Positions 17,423-26,395 of a DNA stretch of 64,000 nucleotides are shown here, one piece after another (the stretch's first letter is position 1; each line of letters begins with the position of its first letter). A program made the position numbers and the translations under genes. The notes beneath the pieces are model-generated. The model had not been told where the DNA came from, ran no database searches, and saw nothing but the letters and a program-made list of their open reading frames with translations. Source of the stretch: Litchfieldia sinesaloumensis (GTDB taxonomy: Bacteria; Bacillota; Bacilli; Bacillales; Bacillaceae_L); assembly GCF_900156865.1 (NCBI RefSeq), contig NZ_LT732529.1:637056-701055 (forward strand). The letters are read 5' to 3'.

Positions 17423-18304
17423 ATGTCTGAATTTCTTTTAATGGCTGGTAGAGCTGTGTTCTCTTTTTTAGTGTTATTCACATTGGCTCGAATACTTGGG
17501 AAAAAGCAAATTTCGCATCTTACATTCTTCGATTATGTTGTTGGAATTGTTATTGGGGATATGGCCAGTACAATTGCAATCGACAAGTCCTTAAAAGTAA
17601 CACATGGCCTAATAGGGTTAGCTGTCTTTACGCTTTTATCCTTAATAATTGGATATGGTGCCGTAAAATCGTTTAAGTTTAGAGAAATTGTTGAAAGTAG
17701 CCCTGTTATATTGGTGAAGGATGGAAAAATTATGGAAAAAACGCTCCTCAAACAAAGGATGACCTTCGATGATTTATTGAATGGCTTACGGATAAAAGGT
17801 GTTTTTAATGTTTCAGAGGTTGAACTCGCTATGATGGAAACCAATGGTGAGATTAGTGTCTTGAAAAAATCGGAGTATGATGCACTCACTCCAAAGGATA
17901 TCGGTTTGAGTGTTGAAGAGGATCATGGGCCTTCCTTAGTCATCGTCGATGGTGTCATTTTAGAAAAACATTTAACTTACTTAGGTTATACGAAAGAATG
18001 GCTTTTGCAAGAATTAGAAAAACAGGGGGCAAAAAGTAGTGAAGATGTCTTTTTAGCACAACTTGAATCCAACGGAAGCATATATGTTGATTTATATAAT
18101 GATAAGAAGGATGCACAAAATAATAATAACGATCAACAAGAAAAACAAAAGCCTAACCTTGCCATTAAGTTGAGGAGATTACAAGCTGAATTAGAACGAA
18201 CTGCTTTTCAAACGAAGGATACCCATGCAAAGAAGATGTATTTTAGTCAATCCAAGGAAATGGAGACGATCATAAAGAGACTAAATCCATATCTTACTGA
18301 GTAA
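17423..18304 (+). CDS. YetF/DUF421-family membrane protein
   Basis: ATG 17423 follows CTGGAGGTTACT. The 293-residue protein begins with three transmembrane helices containing the family hallmarks RILGKKQISHLTFFDYVVGI and GDMAS, then the two cytoplasmic YetF domains with SSPVILVKDGKI, LLNGLRIKGV and VEDHGPSLVIVDG. Some homologues affect spore germination or structure in Bacillus, but the molecular role is unknown. The C-terminus adds a charged, glutamine/asparagine-rich linker (DAQNNNNDQQEKQKP) and a helical tail. A single gene with its own terminator. Confidence 0.85.
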   Translation: MSEFLLMAGRAVFSFLVLFTLARILGKKQISHLTFFDYVVGIVIGDMASTIAIDKSLKVTHGLIGLAVFTLLSLIIGYGAVKSFKFREIVESSPVILVKDGKIMEKTLLKQRMTFDDLLNGLRIKGVFNVSEVELAMMETNGEISVLKKSEYDALTPKDIGLSVEEDHGPSLVIVDGVILEKHLTYLGYTKEWLLQELEKQGAKSSEDVFLAQLESNGSIYVDLYNDKKDAQNNNNDQQEKQKPNLAIKLRRLQAELERTAFQTKDTHAKKMYFSQSKEMETIIKRLNPYLTE

Positions 18305-18366
18305 AACGTATAGGAAATTCTAACAACATTGTACAATGTTGTGAAAATGTAGGAATATAGAATAAA

Positions 18367-18398
18367 AGAGCGATAATCCAAGAAGGATTATCGCTTGT
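18367..18398 (+). terminator. Rho-independent terminator
   Basis: AGCGATAATCC / GGATTATCGCT is a perfect 11-base stem with a 4-base loop, followed by TGTTCGT. Confidence 0.75.
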
Positions 18399-18470
18399 TC
18401 GTATTGAATAGGGATTATAATTGGTGTTAAACAGGACGATTTTTAGATAATACAAAAGAGGTGTCTAATT

Positions 18471-18665
18471 ATGAAGATACATACAATCGAGGATATACCT
18501 AAGGAAAAAGTAATGGATTTCTTTAAATTACATTGGGGAAGTACTGGGATGGTTATTTCAAGTGGAGTTTATGATTGTAGCACCTTAGACGGCTTTGCAA
18601 TTGTAAATGAAGTAGATTCTATTGTTGGTTTAATTACTTATATAGTGAAAGGTAAGGAATGCTGA
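18471..18665 (+). pseudogene. GNAT acetyltransferase, N-terminal fragment
   Basis: ATG 18471 follows AGAGGTGTC. The 64 residues match the start of a GNAT enzyme (WGSTGMVISSGVYDCSTLDG, then IVNEVDSIVGLITY) and stop at the point where strand 4 and the acetyl-CoA loop should begin. No QxxGxG/A motif is present downstream in any frame, so the catalytic half is lost. The following 170 bases contain another open remnant, DSEVDGILINKYTFSPSEK, before a stop, suggesting a deletion junction. Confidence 0.65.
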
Positions 18666-18839
18666 AAGGGTTCTTAGTAGGAGAAAAATGAATCTAGAAG
18701 AGGGTAACTTTGAAAAGAAGGCTTGGCTGCTTCGTGTTCTTACTATTCATTGAAGGATTCATTTTCTGACTCGGAGGTAGATGGAATATTAATAAATAAA
18801 TACACTTTTTCACCATCTGAAAAATAGAATATAGAGAGG

Positions 18840-19652
18840 GTGTTTGCCATAGGAAATCTAAAAGCAGGGTATGGTTTGGACACTGATGGTTACATTGTAA
18901 GTGATGTTAGTATTGATAAGATTGATAGTGTCTATTTCCCCTGCATCCAAGAATCTATTAAGAGTCTTAAAGAATTATCCAAACAATTGCACAGTGTATA
19001 TGTGTATGGTAGTGTAGCCAGGGGAGAAGCAGTTGAAAAAAAGTCAGATTTAGACCTCATTGCGATGTTCAATACGTCACTAGGTGCCGATAAGTTAGCC
19101 GAAGTAAAGAAACTCGCTGGAGAGCTGTCTGAAAAATTTCGTTTTCTAGTTCGTGATGTGGGTATAGCTGTAGCTTATTATGACTATACGATTGATCCCA
19201 TAAACTATTACGAAAATGCATTCCTAAAGGAACTCTGTGTTTGTATGTATGGAGAGGATTTAGGTAATCGTTTTGGTCCTTATAAACTTACTTCAGAAAT
19301 AGCCATCCGCTTTAATGGTGATATTAATGAGGCTCTAAATCGAACCTTAAAAAGGCTAGAAACAGCTTCTAAAGAAGACTATAAAATAATAACACAAAGC
19401 TTCGCTAGGAAACTAATTCGTACTTTATATTCAATGGTGATGCTTCGTTCACAAATTTGGACGACAAGGCTTCATGAGCAGGCTGAAGTTAGTATTCAAC
19501 ACTTCCCAGAAAAAGAGTCTATGATTCGAACTCTGTTAAAATGGGCAGACGATCCGCCGGTAGAATGTGATGCAGTGTATGAGGTGTTTAAGACTGAGGG
19601 TAAATGGGCTTGTGTGAATTTTTTACAAGAAGCCAAAATTACTTTGAACTAA
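18840..19652 (+). CDS. Nucleotidyltransferase-domain protein (aminoglycoside adenylyltransferase-like)
   Basis: The 270-residue protein carries the minimal nucleotidyltransferase signature VYGSVARGEAVEKKSDLDLI (GSxxRG then DxD-type acidic pair). The N-terminal phrase LKAGYGLDTDGYIVSDVS and the helical C-terminal half resemble enzymes that adenylylate small molecules. Members include antibiotic adenylyltransferases and uncharacterised proteins, so resistance is not implied. The start is uncertain: GTG 18840 directly abuts GAGAGG, and the codon at proper distance is ATA 18849. It is followed by the ABC-F gene. Confidence 0.75.
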   Translation: MFAIGNLKAGYGLDTDGYIVSDVSIDKIDSVYFPCIQESIKSLKELSKQLHSVYVYGSVARGEAVEKKSDLDLIAMFNTSLGADKLAEVKKLAGELSEKFRFLVRDVGIAVAYYDYTIDPINYYENAFLKELCVCMYGEDLGNRFGPYKLTSEIAIRFNGDINEALNRTLKRLETASKEDYKIITQSFARKLIRTLYSMVMLRSQIWTTRLHEQAEVSIQHFPEKESMIRTLLKWADDPPVECDAVYEVFKTEGKWACVNFLQEAKITLN

Positions 19653-19701
19653 CTGATTAACTAAATTTATAAGAGCGATATTTTCGAGAAGGAGAGATAG
19701 T

Positions 19702-19782
19702 ATGTCTTTAGAATTGGAAGTTACACATGATTTACTCCGTATGGGTCGTTATACTCCATCAACACTTGTACGGAGTAAGTAG
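19702..19782 (+). CDS. Candidate leader peptide uORF1 of the ABC-F gene (26 aa)
   Basis: ATG 19702 has a strong site, GAAGGAGAGATAGT. The peptide is MSLELEVTHDLLRMGRYTPS plus TLVRSK. Its codons include a perfect 10-base inverted repeat, TTACTCCGTA (19732-19741) with TACGGAGTAA (19769-19778). It sits 62 bases upstream of an Lsa-type resistance gene, the usual place for an attenuator peptide. Whether it is translated is an inference. Confidence 0.55.
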   Translation: MSLELEVTHDLLRMGRYTPSTLVRSK

Positions 19783-19787
19783 GAGAG

Positions 19788-19823
19788 ATGGATATACCGA
19801 CTTTGTATGAAAAGGAAGCATGA
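19788..19823 (+). CDS. Candidate leader peptide uORF2 of the ABC-F gene (11 aa)
   Basis: ATG 19788 follows TAGGAGAG at short distance and encodes MDIPTLYEKEA, ending at 19823. Codons 5-7 lie on the upstream arm of a hairpin that covers the ABC-F ribosome binding site, so a ribosome stalled here would open it. The short spacing of its own ribosome binding site makes it less certain than uORF1. Confidence 0.45.
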   Translation: MDIPTLYEKEA

Positions 19824-19836
19824 TATACAAAGGAGG
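19801..19836 (+). promoter_or_regulatory. Shine-Dalgarno-sequestering hairpin of the ABC-F gene
   Basis: CTTTGTAT (19801-19808) pairs perfectly with ATACAAAG (19825-19832); the second arm includes the first half of the ribosome binding site AAAGGAGG (19829-19836). This is the arrangement of a translational attenuator. Confidence 0.5.
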
Positions 19837-19843
19837 AATAAAC

Positions 19844-21322
19844 ATGGCAATGATACAAGTTCAACATTTAACTTTTTCGTATCCGAGCAGTTCCGATACG
19901 ATTTTTGAAGATGTAAACTTTCAGATTGATACAGATTGGAAACTAGGTTTTATAGGACGAAATGGACGAGGGAAAACAACCTTTTTTAAATTGTTACTGG
20001 GGAAATTTGAATACAGTGGAAAAATTATATCTCCGGTTGATTTTAATTATTTCCCTTTTACAGTAAAGGATAAAAGCAAAGATACGCATGAAATCTTAGA
20101 AGAAATATGCTCTCAAGCTGAAGATTGGGAGTTCCTTCGAGAATTGGCTTATTTACATGTCGATGCCGAAGTCATGTACCGACCATTTGAAACCTTATCG
20201 AACGGTGAACAAACAAAAGTACTACTTGCTGCACTATTTTTAAATGAAGGAAAATTTTTATTAATTGATGAACCGACCAATCATTTAGACACGGAGGGAC
20301 GTAAGATCGTCTCGAGTTATTTAAAAAAGAAAAAAGGATTCATTTTAATTTCACACGACCGTAGCTTTTTAGACGACTGTGTGGATCACATTTTGTCTCT
20401 AAACAGAGCAAACATAGAGGTTCAAAGTGGCAACTATTCTTCTTGGAAACTAAATTTTGACCGCCAGCAGGAACATGAAGAAGCAACAAATGATCGTTTG
20501 AAGAAGGAAATAGGACGCTTAAAGCAATCCTCAAAACGTTCGGCAACTTGGTCGAATCAAGTTGAAGCCTCTAAAAACGGTTCAACGAATTCAGGTTCTA
20601 AATTGGATAAAGGGTTTGTGGGACATAAGGCCGCAAAAATGATGAAACGATCTAAAAACCTAGAGGCTCGTCAGGCAAAGGCGATTGAAGAAAAGTCGAA
20701 GTTATTAAAAAACGTTGAAAAAACGGAATCGTTGAAACTAGATCCTCTAGCCTATAAATCGAAGACTCTTATTCAATTAACAGATGTGTCTGTCATGTAT
20801 GATGGTCAAGTTGTTAACACGCCACTACGTTTTACTGTAGAACAAGGCGATCGAATTGTACTGGCTGGAAAGAACGGAAGTGGAAAAAGTAGTATTTTAA
20901 AATTACTTTTAGGAAATACGATTCAGCATACCGGTTCATTATATAAGGGCTCTAACATGATTATTTCTTATGTCCAACAAGAGACCTCTCATTTAAAGGG
21001 GAGCCTATCTGACTTTATTGAAGAATATCAAATTGATGAAACTTTATTTAAAGCGATATTGCGAAAAATGGATTTTGATCGGATCCAATTTGAAAAGGAT
21101 ATGTCCTATTATTCAGGTGGACAGAAGAAAAAGGTACTGATTGCAAAAAGTTTATGTGAAAAAGCTCATCTGTACATTTGGGATGAACCATTGAATTTCA
21201 TTGATGTATACTCTCGTTTGCAAATTGAAGAGCTTATCCAAACGTTTAACCCTACCATGGTTTTTGTCGAACATGATCAAACATTTCAAATGAAAATTGC
21301 AACAAAGGTAATTAAAATGTAG
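19844..21322 (+). CDS. ABC-F ribosome protection protein, Lsa family
   Basis: ATG 19844 lies seven bases after AAAGGAGG; an earlier in-frame ATG at 19820 is inside the leader hairpin. The 492-residue protein has two ATPase domains and no membrane segments: Walker A GRNGRGKTT and GKNGSGKSS, signatures LSNGEQTKVLLA and YSGGQKKKVLIA, Walker B LLIDEPTNHLD and LYIWDEPLNFID. The first is followed by a basic interdomain linker (about residues 190-285, KKEIGRLKQSSKRS...). The WDEPLNFID form is typical of Lsa/Vga-type proteins that displace lincosamides, streptogramin A and pleuromutilins from the ribosome. The spectrum here is inferred. The leader suggests drug-inducible expression. Confidence 0.88.
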   Translation: MAMIQVQHLTFSYPSSSDTIFEDVNFQIDTDWKLGFIGRNGRGKTTFFKLLLGKFEYSGKIISPVDFNYFPFTVKDKSKDTHEILEEICSQAEDWEFLRELAYLHVDAEVMYRPFETLSNGEQTKVLLAALFLNEGKFLLIDEPTNHLDTEGRKIVSSYLKKKKGFILISHDRSFLDDCVDHILSLNRANIEVQSGNYSSWKLNFDRQQEHEEATNDRLKKEIGRLKQSSKRSATWSNQVEASKNGSTNSGSKLDKGFVGHKAAKMMKRSKNLEARQAKAIEEKSKLLKNVEKTESLKLDPLAYKSKTLIQLTDVSVMYDGQVVNTPLRFTVEQGDRIVLAGKNGSGKSSILKLLLGNTIQHTGSLYKGSNMIISYVQQETSHLKGSLSDFIEEYQIDETLFKAILRKMDFDRIQFEKDMSYYSGGQKKKVLIAKSLCEKAHLYIWDEPLNFIDVYSRLQIEELIQTFNPTMVFVEHDQTFQMKIATKVIKM

Positions 21323-21367
21323 CAAATCCAGATAGGGCATGGGGAAACCCTCTTGTCACTTAAGATA

Positions 21368-21400
21368 TGCGTTAATCCAAGCAGGATTAGCGCATTTTTC
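21368..21400 (+). terminator. Rho-independent terminator
   Basis: TGCGTTAATCC / GGATTAGCGCA pair with one T-G, loop AAGCA, then TTTTTC. Confidence 0.8.
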
Positions 21401-21449
21401 AATGGAATTATTAATGTAATTGGGACTTTAAATGAGATGGGGAAGATAA

Positions 21450-22007
21450 ATGGTTATTTTAATTAGTGCTGTTAGTAGTACCGGTAAAACCTTGATGGCG
21501 CAAAAGCTACTAGAAACATATAATATTCCTTATTTATCAATAGATCATTTAAAGATGGGGCTGTACAGAGGAAATAAGGATTGTGGATTCACACCTTTAG
21601 ATGATACAGAGGTTATTGCTAATAAGTTGTGGCCAGTCATAAAAGGGATGATTATGACTGCTATCGAAAATGATCAGCATCTAATTATTGAAGGCTGTTA
21701 CATACTGCCTCACTATATGAAGGATTTCAACAAGGAATACTCAGAACAAATCATCCCAGTATTCTTAGGCTTTTCGGAATCGTATATTTTAGAAAACTAT
21801 GAAACAAAAATAGTGAAACATCGGAATGTAATTGAAAGTCGTAAATGGCCGGAAGAAAGAACGAAAAACGAACTAATCAGGGAACATTCAGAGTTTAAAA
21901 CTGAATGTTTACAAGCAGGTGTGAGGTATTTTGAAATTCAAAACGACTATGAAAAGGAATTATCGACTGTATTTGAATTTATAGAGACACAGAAAAGACA
22001 TCTATAA
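21450..22007 (+). CDS. P-loop kinase-like ATP-binding protein
   Basis: The 185-residue protein opens with a nucleotide-binding loop, ISAVSSTGKTLMAQKL, in which the first glycine of GxxxxGKT is replaced by alanine. The order of elements (P-loop, YLSIDHLKMGLYRG, a helical lid with RKWPEERTK, and IEGCYILP for the Walker B strand) resembles small kinases of the adenylate/shikimate or 2-phosphoglycerate kinase kind. The substrate is unknown. ATG 21450 follows GATGGGGAAG, a moderate site. It is a single gene. Confidence 0.7.
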   Translation: MVILISAVSSTGKTLMAQKLLETYNIPYLSIDHLKMGLYRGNKDCGFTPLDDTEVIANKLWPVIKGMIMTAIENDQHLIIEGCYILPHYMKDFNKEYSEQIIPVFLGFSESYILENYETKIVKHRNVIESRKWPEERTKNELIREHSEFKTECLQAGVRYFEIQNDYEKELSTVFEFIETQKRHL

Positions 22008-22101
22008 GACAGTTAATCGACAAATGTAAACAAAAGTTGAGATTAAATTTATATTCAACTAGTACTATCAAAGTCGAAAGATAGTAAGGGAGGTTTACAT
22101 T

Positions 22102-23707
22102 TTGAGAAAACTGTTAAATACAATTACGGATTGGGTTTCGACTAAACGTGGGATGTGGATTACCATTATCGCCTGGCTAGTCCTGATGGTTGGGTTAAGT
22201 GCTGGACCACGGCTTGGGGATTATAAAGTATCTAATTTCCAATCGCTTCCGGACGAAGCACAATCTATCATTGCTGAGAAAAAGACAGCAGAGATATTCC
22301 CAAATGAACAAGGGACACCGGGAATATTAGTCTTTCATAATGAAAAGGGAGACATCAGTCCTGAGGAAGTCAATCAAATACTAGAGGGAATAAATGCAGC
22401 AGGTATTAAAGGAATTGAGACCATACTAGATATAAGTACACTTCCTCCGCAAGCGTTGACAGGCTTTATTTCTAAAGATGGTTCAACGATGATTGTTCCC
22501 ATGGAATTGCAGCAGGGTCTTGGGAATAGCGAGTACGCTGAGATTAATGATAAAGCTTCTAATATAGGTAATGATATAGCAGAAACCTTTTTGCTGGAGG
22601 AACGGTGTTAGCTGCAATGCTCATTTTATTTTTCGCTAACTTCCGTGACTACATGCGATGCGTGCAACAGGAGAACATGGAATTTGGGGGCCAATTGCTA
22701 AGTTTGTAGTGAATAAGCCTGGTTTTGCTGGAGGAATTGTTGGGATCTTCCTTCTCATAACTGCTTTTAATATGTTTAATCTTGATTTTGAATTTGATAC
22801 CGTCAAAAAGTTTCCTGAGGATTTACCATCTAGAGTAGGTTATGAAATAGTAGAGACAAGATATGATAAAGGAGAACTAGCTCCTACAACGTTATTAATC
22901 GAAAGCAATCAAGCTATGGACCAAAATGAGGTAACTGCGTTTACAGAAAAACTAACAGAAAATGATAATATTGCATCTGTGCGATTGACTGCTCAATCTG
23001 AAGACACAAAAGCTCTAAAACTAAGCGTTGTATTAGCAATTGACCCATATTCTACTGAAGCTATGGATATGATTACAGACTTACGTGAAAATACTCCTGA
23101 TTTATTAAAAGAGCTTTCTATATCAGGAGAATCATACTATAGCGGAGTAACTGCAAAGTTAGTAGATGAACGGGATGTGAATAATAGGGATATAATCACT
23201 ATTGTGACACTTGAAACATTACTAATACTCGTGCTTTTATTTGCCCTAACTCGTTCAATTAGAATGCCAATTTATATGATGACGACAATTTTACTATCCT
23301 ATGTGTCTGCCTTGGGTCTTGGTATTTTCCTTGTCGATGTTTTGTTTGGTTATGACGCATTAAGTACTAGGGTTCCAGTATATGCATTCATCTTTCTTGT
23401 TGCATTAGGTATCGATTATAATATTATCCTTGTCTCCAGATTTATCGAAGAGAGGAAGGCTCATCGGGTTAAAGATGCTCTTGAAATTGCAATCCGTAAT
23501 ACTGGTGGTGTAATCTCATCTGCTGGTATCATTCTAGCTGCAACCTTTGCTGCGTTAACAACGATGCCGATTGCTGACCTTTTCGTATTTGGATTTATTG
23601 TCGCAATTGGAATATTGATTGATACATTCTTAGTTCGGGGCATGCTCCTACCAGCATTAATATTATTATTTGAAAAAGATAAGCAAGCCTCGCATAATAG
23701 ACAGTAA
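22102..23707 (+). pseudogene. MMPL/RND-type transporter, broken (YdfJ-like)
   Basis: Three pieces of one MMPL transporter lie in three frames. Piece one (22102-22590, TTG start after GGGAGG) holds TM1 and most of the first extracellular domain. Piece two (about 22593-22655, AGGTVLAAMLILFFANFRDY) is a short membrane segment. Piece three (22658-23707) holds the second half from GEHGIWGPIAKF, with the transport helices VALGIDYNIILVSRFIEER. Sequence between the pieces is missing, so about 530 of roughly 720 residues remain. Two deletions with frameshifts best explain this. The gene sits just before an HssRS-like system and may have been its target. Confidence 0.8.
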
Positions 23708-23759
23708 CACAGAATACAAAACGCTTCCTACGTATTCTACATTTTGGAGGTTTCGTAGT

Positions 23760-24431
23760 ATGAAGATTCTTGTTGTAGATGATGATGTCTATATTCAACA
23801 GCTTGTATCTATCCACTTAAGTCGAGAAGGGTATCAAGTATATAGAGCCAATCATGCCGAAGAAGCATTAGACTTTTTGGAAGAGAAAACAGTTGATTTA
23901 GCGATTGTCGATGTTATGATGCCCGGGATGGATGGGTTTGAATTGACAAAAATATTATCAAATGATTATGAAATCCCAGTTATTCTACTTACGGCTAAAG
24001 GACAAATCGATGATAAGGAACAGGGCTTCTTATCTGGTTCTGAGGACTATATCGTGAAGCCTTTTGAAGTGAAGGAACTTTTATTCAGAGTTGCCGTCGT
24101 TTTACGACGAGTCGAACGTGCTTTTGATACTGTTACAAAAGTTGGGAATCTCATGATTGATCGAAAGAACTTTGAGTTAATTATCAATCAAGAAACAGTT
24201 CTCCCACCTCTAAAGGAATTTGAAATATTAAGCTTATTAGCTTCACGTGTAAATAAGATCACCCCTAGATCTATACTAGTGGAAAAAGTATGGGGAGTTG
24301 ATTATGAGGGGGGAGAACAAACCCTTAATACTCATATAAACCGAATTCGGGAACGTTTAAAAAGATACGAAGCTTCGGTAGAAATCCAAACCATCCGAGG
24401 AGTTGGCTATAAATTAGAGGTAACAAAATGA
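23760..24431 (+). CDS. OmpR-family response regulator, HssR-like
   Basis: ATG 23760 follows TGGAGGTTTC; an earlier in-frame ATG lies inside the transporter remnant. The 223-residue protein has a receiver domain (KILVVDDD, phospho-acceptor Asp in AIVDVMMPGMDG, TAKGQIDDKEQGF, KPF) and a winged-helix DNA-binding domain (TPRSILVEKVWG, THINRIRERL, IRGVGYKL). The TAKGQI-DKE-GF-G phrase is typical of HssR, the haem-stress regulator. Its stop overlaps the start of the kinase gene (ATGA), so the two are translationally coupled. Haem as the signal is inferred. Confidence 0.85.
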   Translation: MKILVVDDDVYIQQLVSIHLSREGYQVYRANHAEEALDFLEEKTVDLAIVDVMMPGMDGFELTKILSNDYEIPVILLTAKGQIDDKEQGFLSGSEDYIVKPFEVKELLFRVAVVLRRVERAFDTVTKVGNLMIDRKNFELIINQETVLPPLKEFEILSLLASRVNKITPRSILVEKVWGVDYEGGEQTLNTHINRIRERLKRYEASVEIQTIRGVGYKLEVTK

Positions 24432-25825
24432 AGACTTTATATCGAAAGTTCATTGTTGCAACACTCATTATTTTAACAATAAGTGTCACTATAGGGATAA
24501 TACTTGCAAATTTCATTTACATGACATCTACAAAAGAGAAAATTGACAAACAAAATGTGGAAATTGCACAACAAATTACATTCACTCTTGAGAATATGCA
24601 TGCAGATAGTTCATCCCTTGAGCCCTTCTTGCAATCAATCGGAAATCTTGGTTATCAGATTTATGTGGTGAACAAATCGGGAAAAGATGCTTATTTTGGG
24701 GAACCTTTTAGCAAGACAGCTCTTCCTGAGGAGGCTATGGACGTTCTTACAGAAAAGGAAATTTACCATGGTATGAGTACTTTTTCCCATACGTTTTTAA
24801 TGATGGGGCACTTCTCGAATGATGTAAAAAATACTGTAGGTGTACCCTTTAGAATGGGCGAGGAAGAATATGGCTTGTTTATCCGTCCAAATAATAAGCT
24901 GCTTTTTTCAGATATTCATATGATTCTAGCGTGGTTTTTTGTAGCAGTTGCAATTGTAAGTATTAGTGGGGTCATTCTTTTTGCTAAGCACCTAATTAAG
25001 CCGATTACAACGTTAACTGAAGCAACTAAAGAGATTACAAGGGAGAATTTCCATTATCCGTTAAAGATTGAGCGCAATGATGAGATTGGGCAATTAGTAG
25101 AAAGTTTTCATACCATGCAAAAGCAGTTACAGCATAATGATGAAGCACGAAAGTCCTTTATTAATAATGTATCACACGACTTTCAGTCTCCACTTATGAA
25201 TATACAAGGTTATGCGGAACTTCTTCTTTCACAAGCTGTAACTGAGCAAGAATTCAGAGAATACTTACAGGTTATTGATCAAGAATCAAAACGACTTTCA
25301 AATCTAACAAAGCAACTATTGCTTATAACCTCACTCGATCAAAGTGCGTATCCGATGAGTATCTCCGAAGTGCAATTGGATGAACAAATTAAACAAACCA
25401 TACGTAGATATCAATGGCGACTTCAAGAAAAGGAAATAGAAGTTTCTTATAAACTGCCATTTACTCGGATGAAGGCAGATGCAGAACTCATGATAAATGT
25501 CTGGGATAATTTGTTAACTAACGCAATTAAGTATAATGCTCAAGGTGGTAGTATTTGGATTGGATTAAGCAGGAATGAATCTTTCCTGACGATAGTGTTT
25601 AAAGATACGGGAATTGGTATGTCCGAAGAAGCGCTTAACCAAATTTTTGACCGGTTTTATCGAGTCGATTCTTCTAGAAAAAGAGATGGAACCGGACTTG
25701 GACTATCGATTGTTAAACAAATTATTGACTTACATGGAGGAGAAATCAAGGTTGATAGTAAGATTGGCGAAGGTACAACCTTTACAATCACGCTTCCAAC
25801 TATGCATAAATTATTGGGGGAATAA
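24428..25825 (+). CDS. Sensor histidine kinase, HssS-like
   Basis: The 465-residue protein has TM1 (about residues 8-31), an extracellular sensor region, TM2 (about 161-183), a HAMP domain, a dimerisation domain with the phospho-acceptor His in NNVSHDFQSPLMNIQGY, and an ATPase domain (NLLTNAIKY, DTGIGM, GTGLGLSIVKQI). The sensor phrases GYQIYVVNKSGK, YFGEPF and YHG match those of staphylococcal HssS, which responds to haem damage. No hrtAB efflux genes follow; the only nearby transporter is the broken MMPL gene. The next gene starts four bases after the stop. Confidence 0.85.
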   Translation: MKTLYRKFIVATLIILTISVTIGIILANFIYMTSTKEKIDKQNVEIAQQITFTLENMHADSSSLEPFLQSIGNLGYQIYVVNKSGKDAYFGEPFSKTALPEEAMDVLTEKEIYHGMSTFSHTFLMMGHFSNDVKNTVGVPFRMGEEEYGLFIRPNNKLLFSDIHMILAWFFVAVAIVSISGVILFAKHLIKPITTLTEATKEITRENFHYPLKIERNDEIGQLVESFHTMQKQLQHNDEARKSFINNVSHDFQSPLMNIQGYAELLLSQAVTEQEFREYLQVIDQESKRLSNLTKQLLLITSLDQSAYPMSISEVQLDEQIKQTIRRYQWRLQEKEIEVSYKLPFTRMKADAELMINVWDNLLTNAIKYNAQGGSIWIGLSRNESFLTIVFKDTGIGMSEEALNQIFDRFYRVDSSRKRDGTGLGLSIVKQIIDLHGGEIKVDSKIGEGTTFTITLPTMHKLLGE

Positions 25826-25828
25826 AGA

Positions 25829-26233
25829 ATGGAACAAACGTGGAGTTTACGACTTATTCGATTTTCAGCTATATTCGGGCTAATCGGTACGTTTCTTGGC
25901 TCTCATATGTCTGGAAATATGGATTATTCGTTGAGGCCGATTCATGCTCATATTCTATTAGTGGGATGGCTTTCAGTGTTTGCGTGGGGAATATTTTATA
26001 AGGTTTATACGATTAAATACAAAAGACTTGTTGAAATTCATAGTATCCTAGGAATGCTAGGTGCAGTAGGCTTGACCGTCGGAATGTGGATGTACAATTT
26101 AAATCCATTCAATCTTGATGAGACGTTTGTAATGGTATTCTTTATCGTCGGCGGAAGCTTACTTTTACTAGCTTTTATCCTATTCGTACCTATCACTTTT
26201 TTAATTGAAAAAAATGAGAAGAAGAACTACTAA
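25829..26233 (+). CDS. Four-TM haem-copper-oxidase-like small membrane protein
   Basis: ATG 25829 follows TTGGGGGAAT, directly after the kinase gene, so it is probably in the same operon. The 134-residue protein has four transmembrane segments and the phrase RPIHAHILLVGWLSVFAWGI, which resembles the haem-ligand helix of NnrS/cbb3-type subunit I proteins (histidines H-x-H). With the HssS-like kinase upstream a haem-related role is possible. Annotation as an oxidase subunit would be too strong, since most of subunit I is absent. Confidence 0.7.
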   Translation: MEQTWSLRLIRFSAIFGLIGTFLGSHMSGNMDYSLRPIHAHILLVGWLSVFAWGIFYKVYTIKYKRLVEIHSILGMLGAVGLTVGMWMYNLNPFNLDETFVMVFFIVGGSLLLLAFILFVPITFLIEKNEKKNY

Positions 26234-26257
26234 TCAAATTACAACCAATTGAAATAA

Positions 26258-26290
26258 AGTGCATCCCTTTAAAAAGGGGTGCATTTTGCT
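26258..26290 (+). terminator. Rho-independent terminator
   Basis: TGCATCCCTT / AAGGGGTGCA pair with one wobble and are followed by TTTTGCTTT. It closes the two-component operon. Confidence 0.75.
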
Positions 26291-26395
26291 TTACTCGAAA
26301 TATGCTTATTTAAGTAGAGGGTGCAACAATCGAGAAGGATTAATTCGAGGTCTTATTGAATAAGTTTATTAGAAAAAATAGAAAGCAGTGAAACA

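Noticed and set aside
25829-26233. Cytochrome oxidase subunit I
   Set aside because: Only four helices and one HxH-type phrase are present, so the catalytic haem-copper site cannot be complete.
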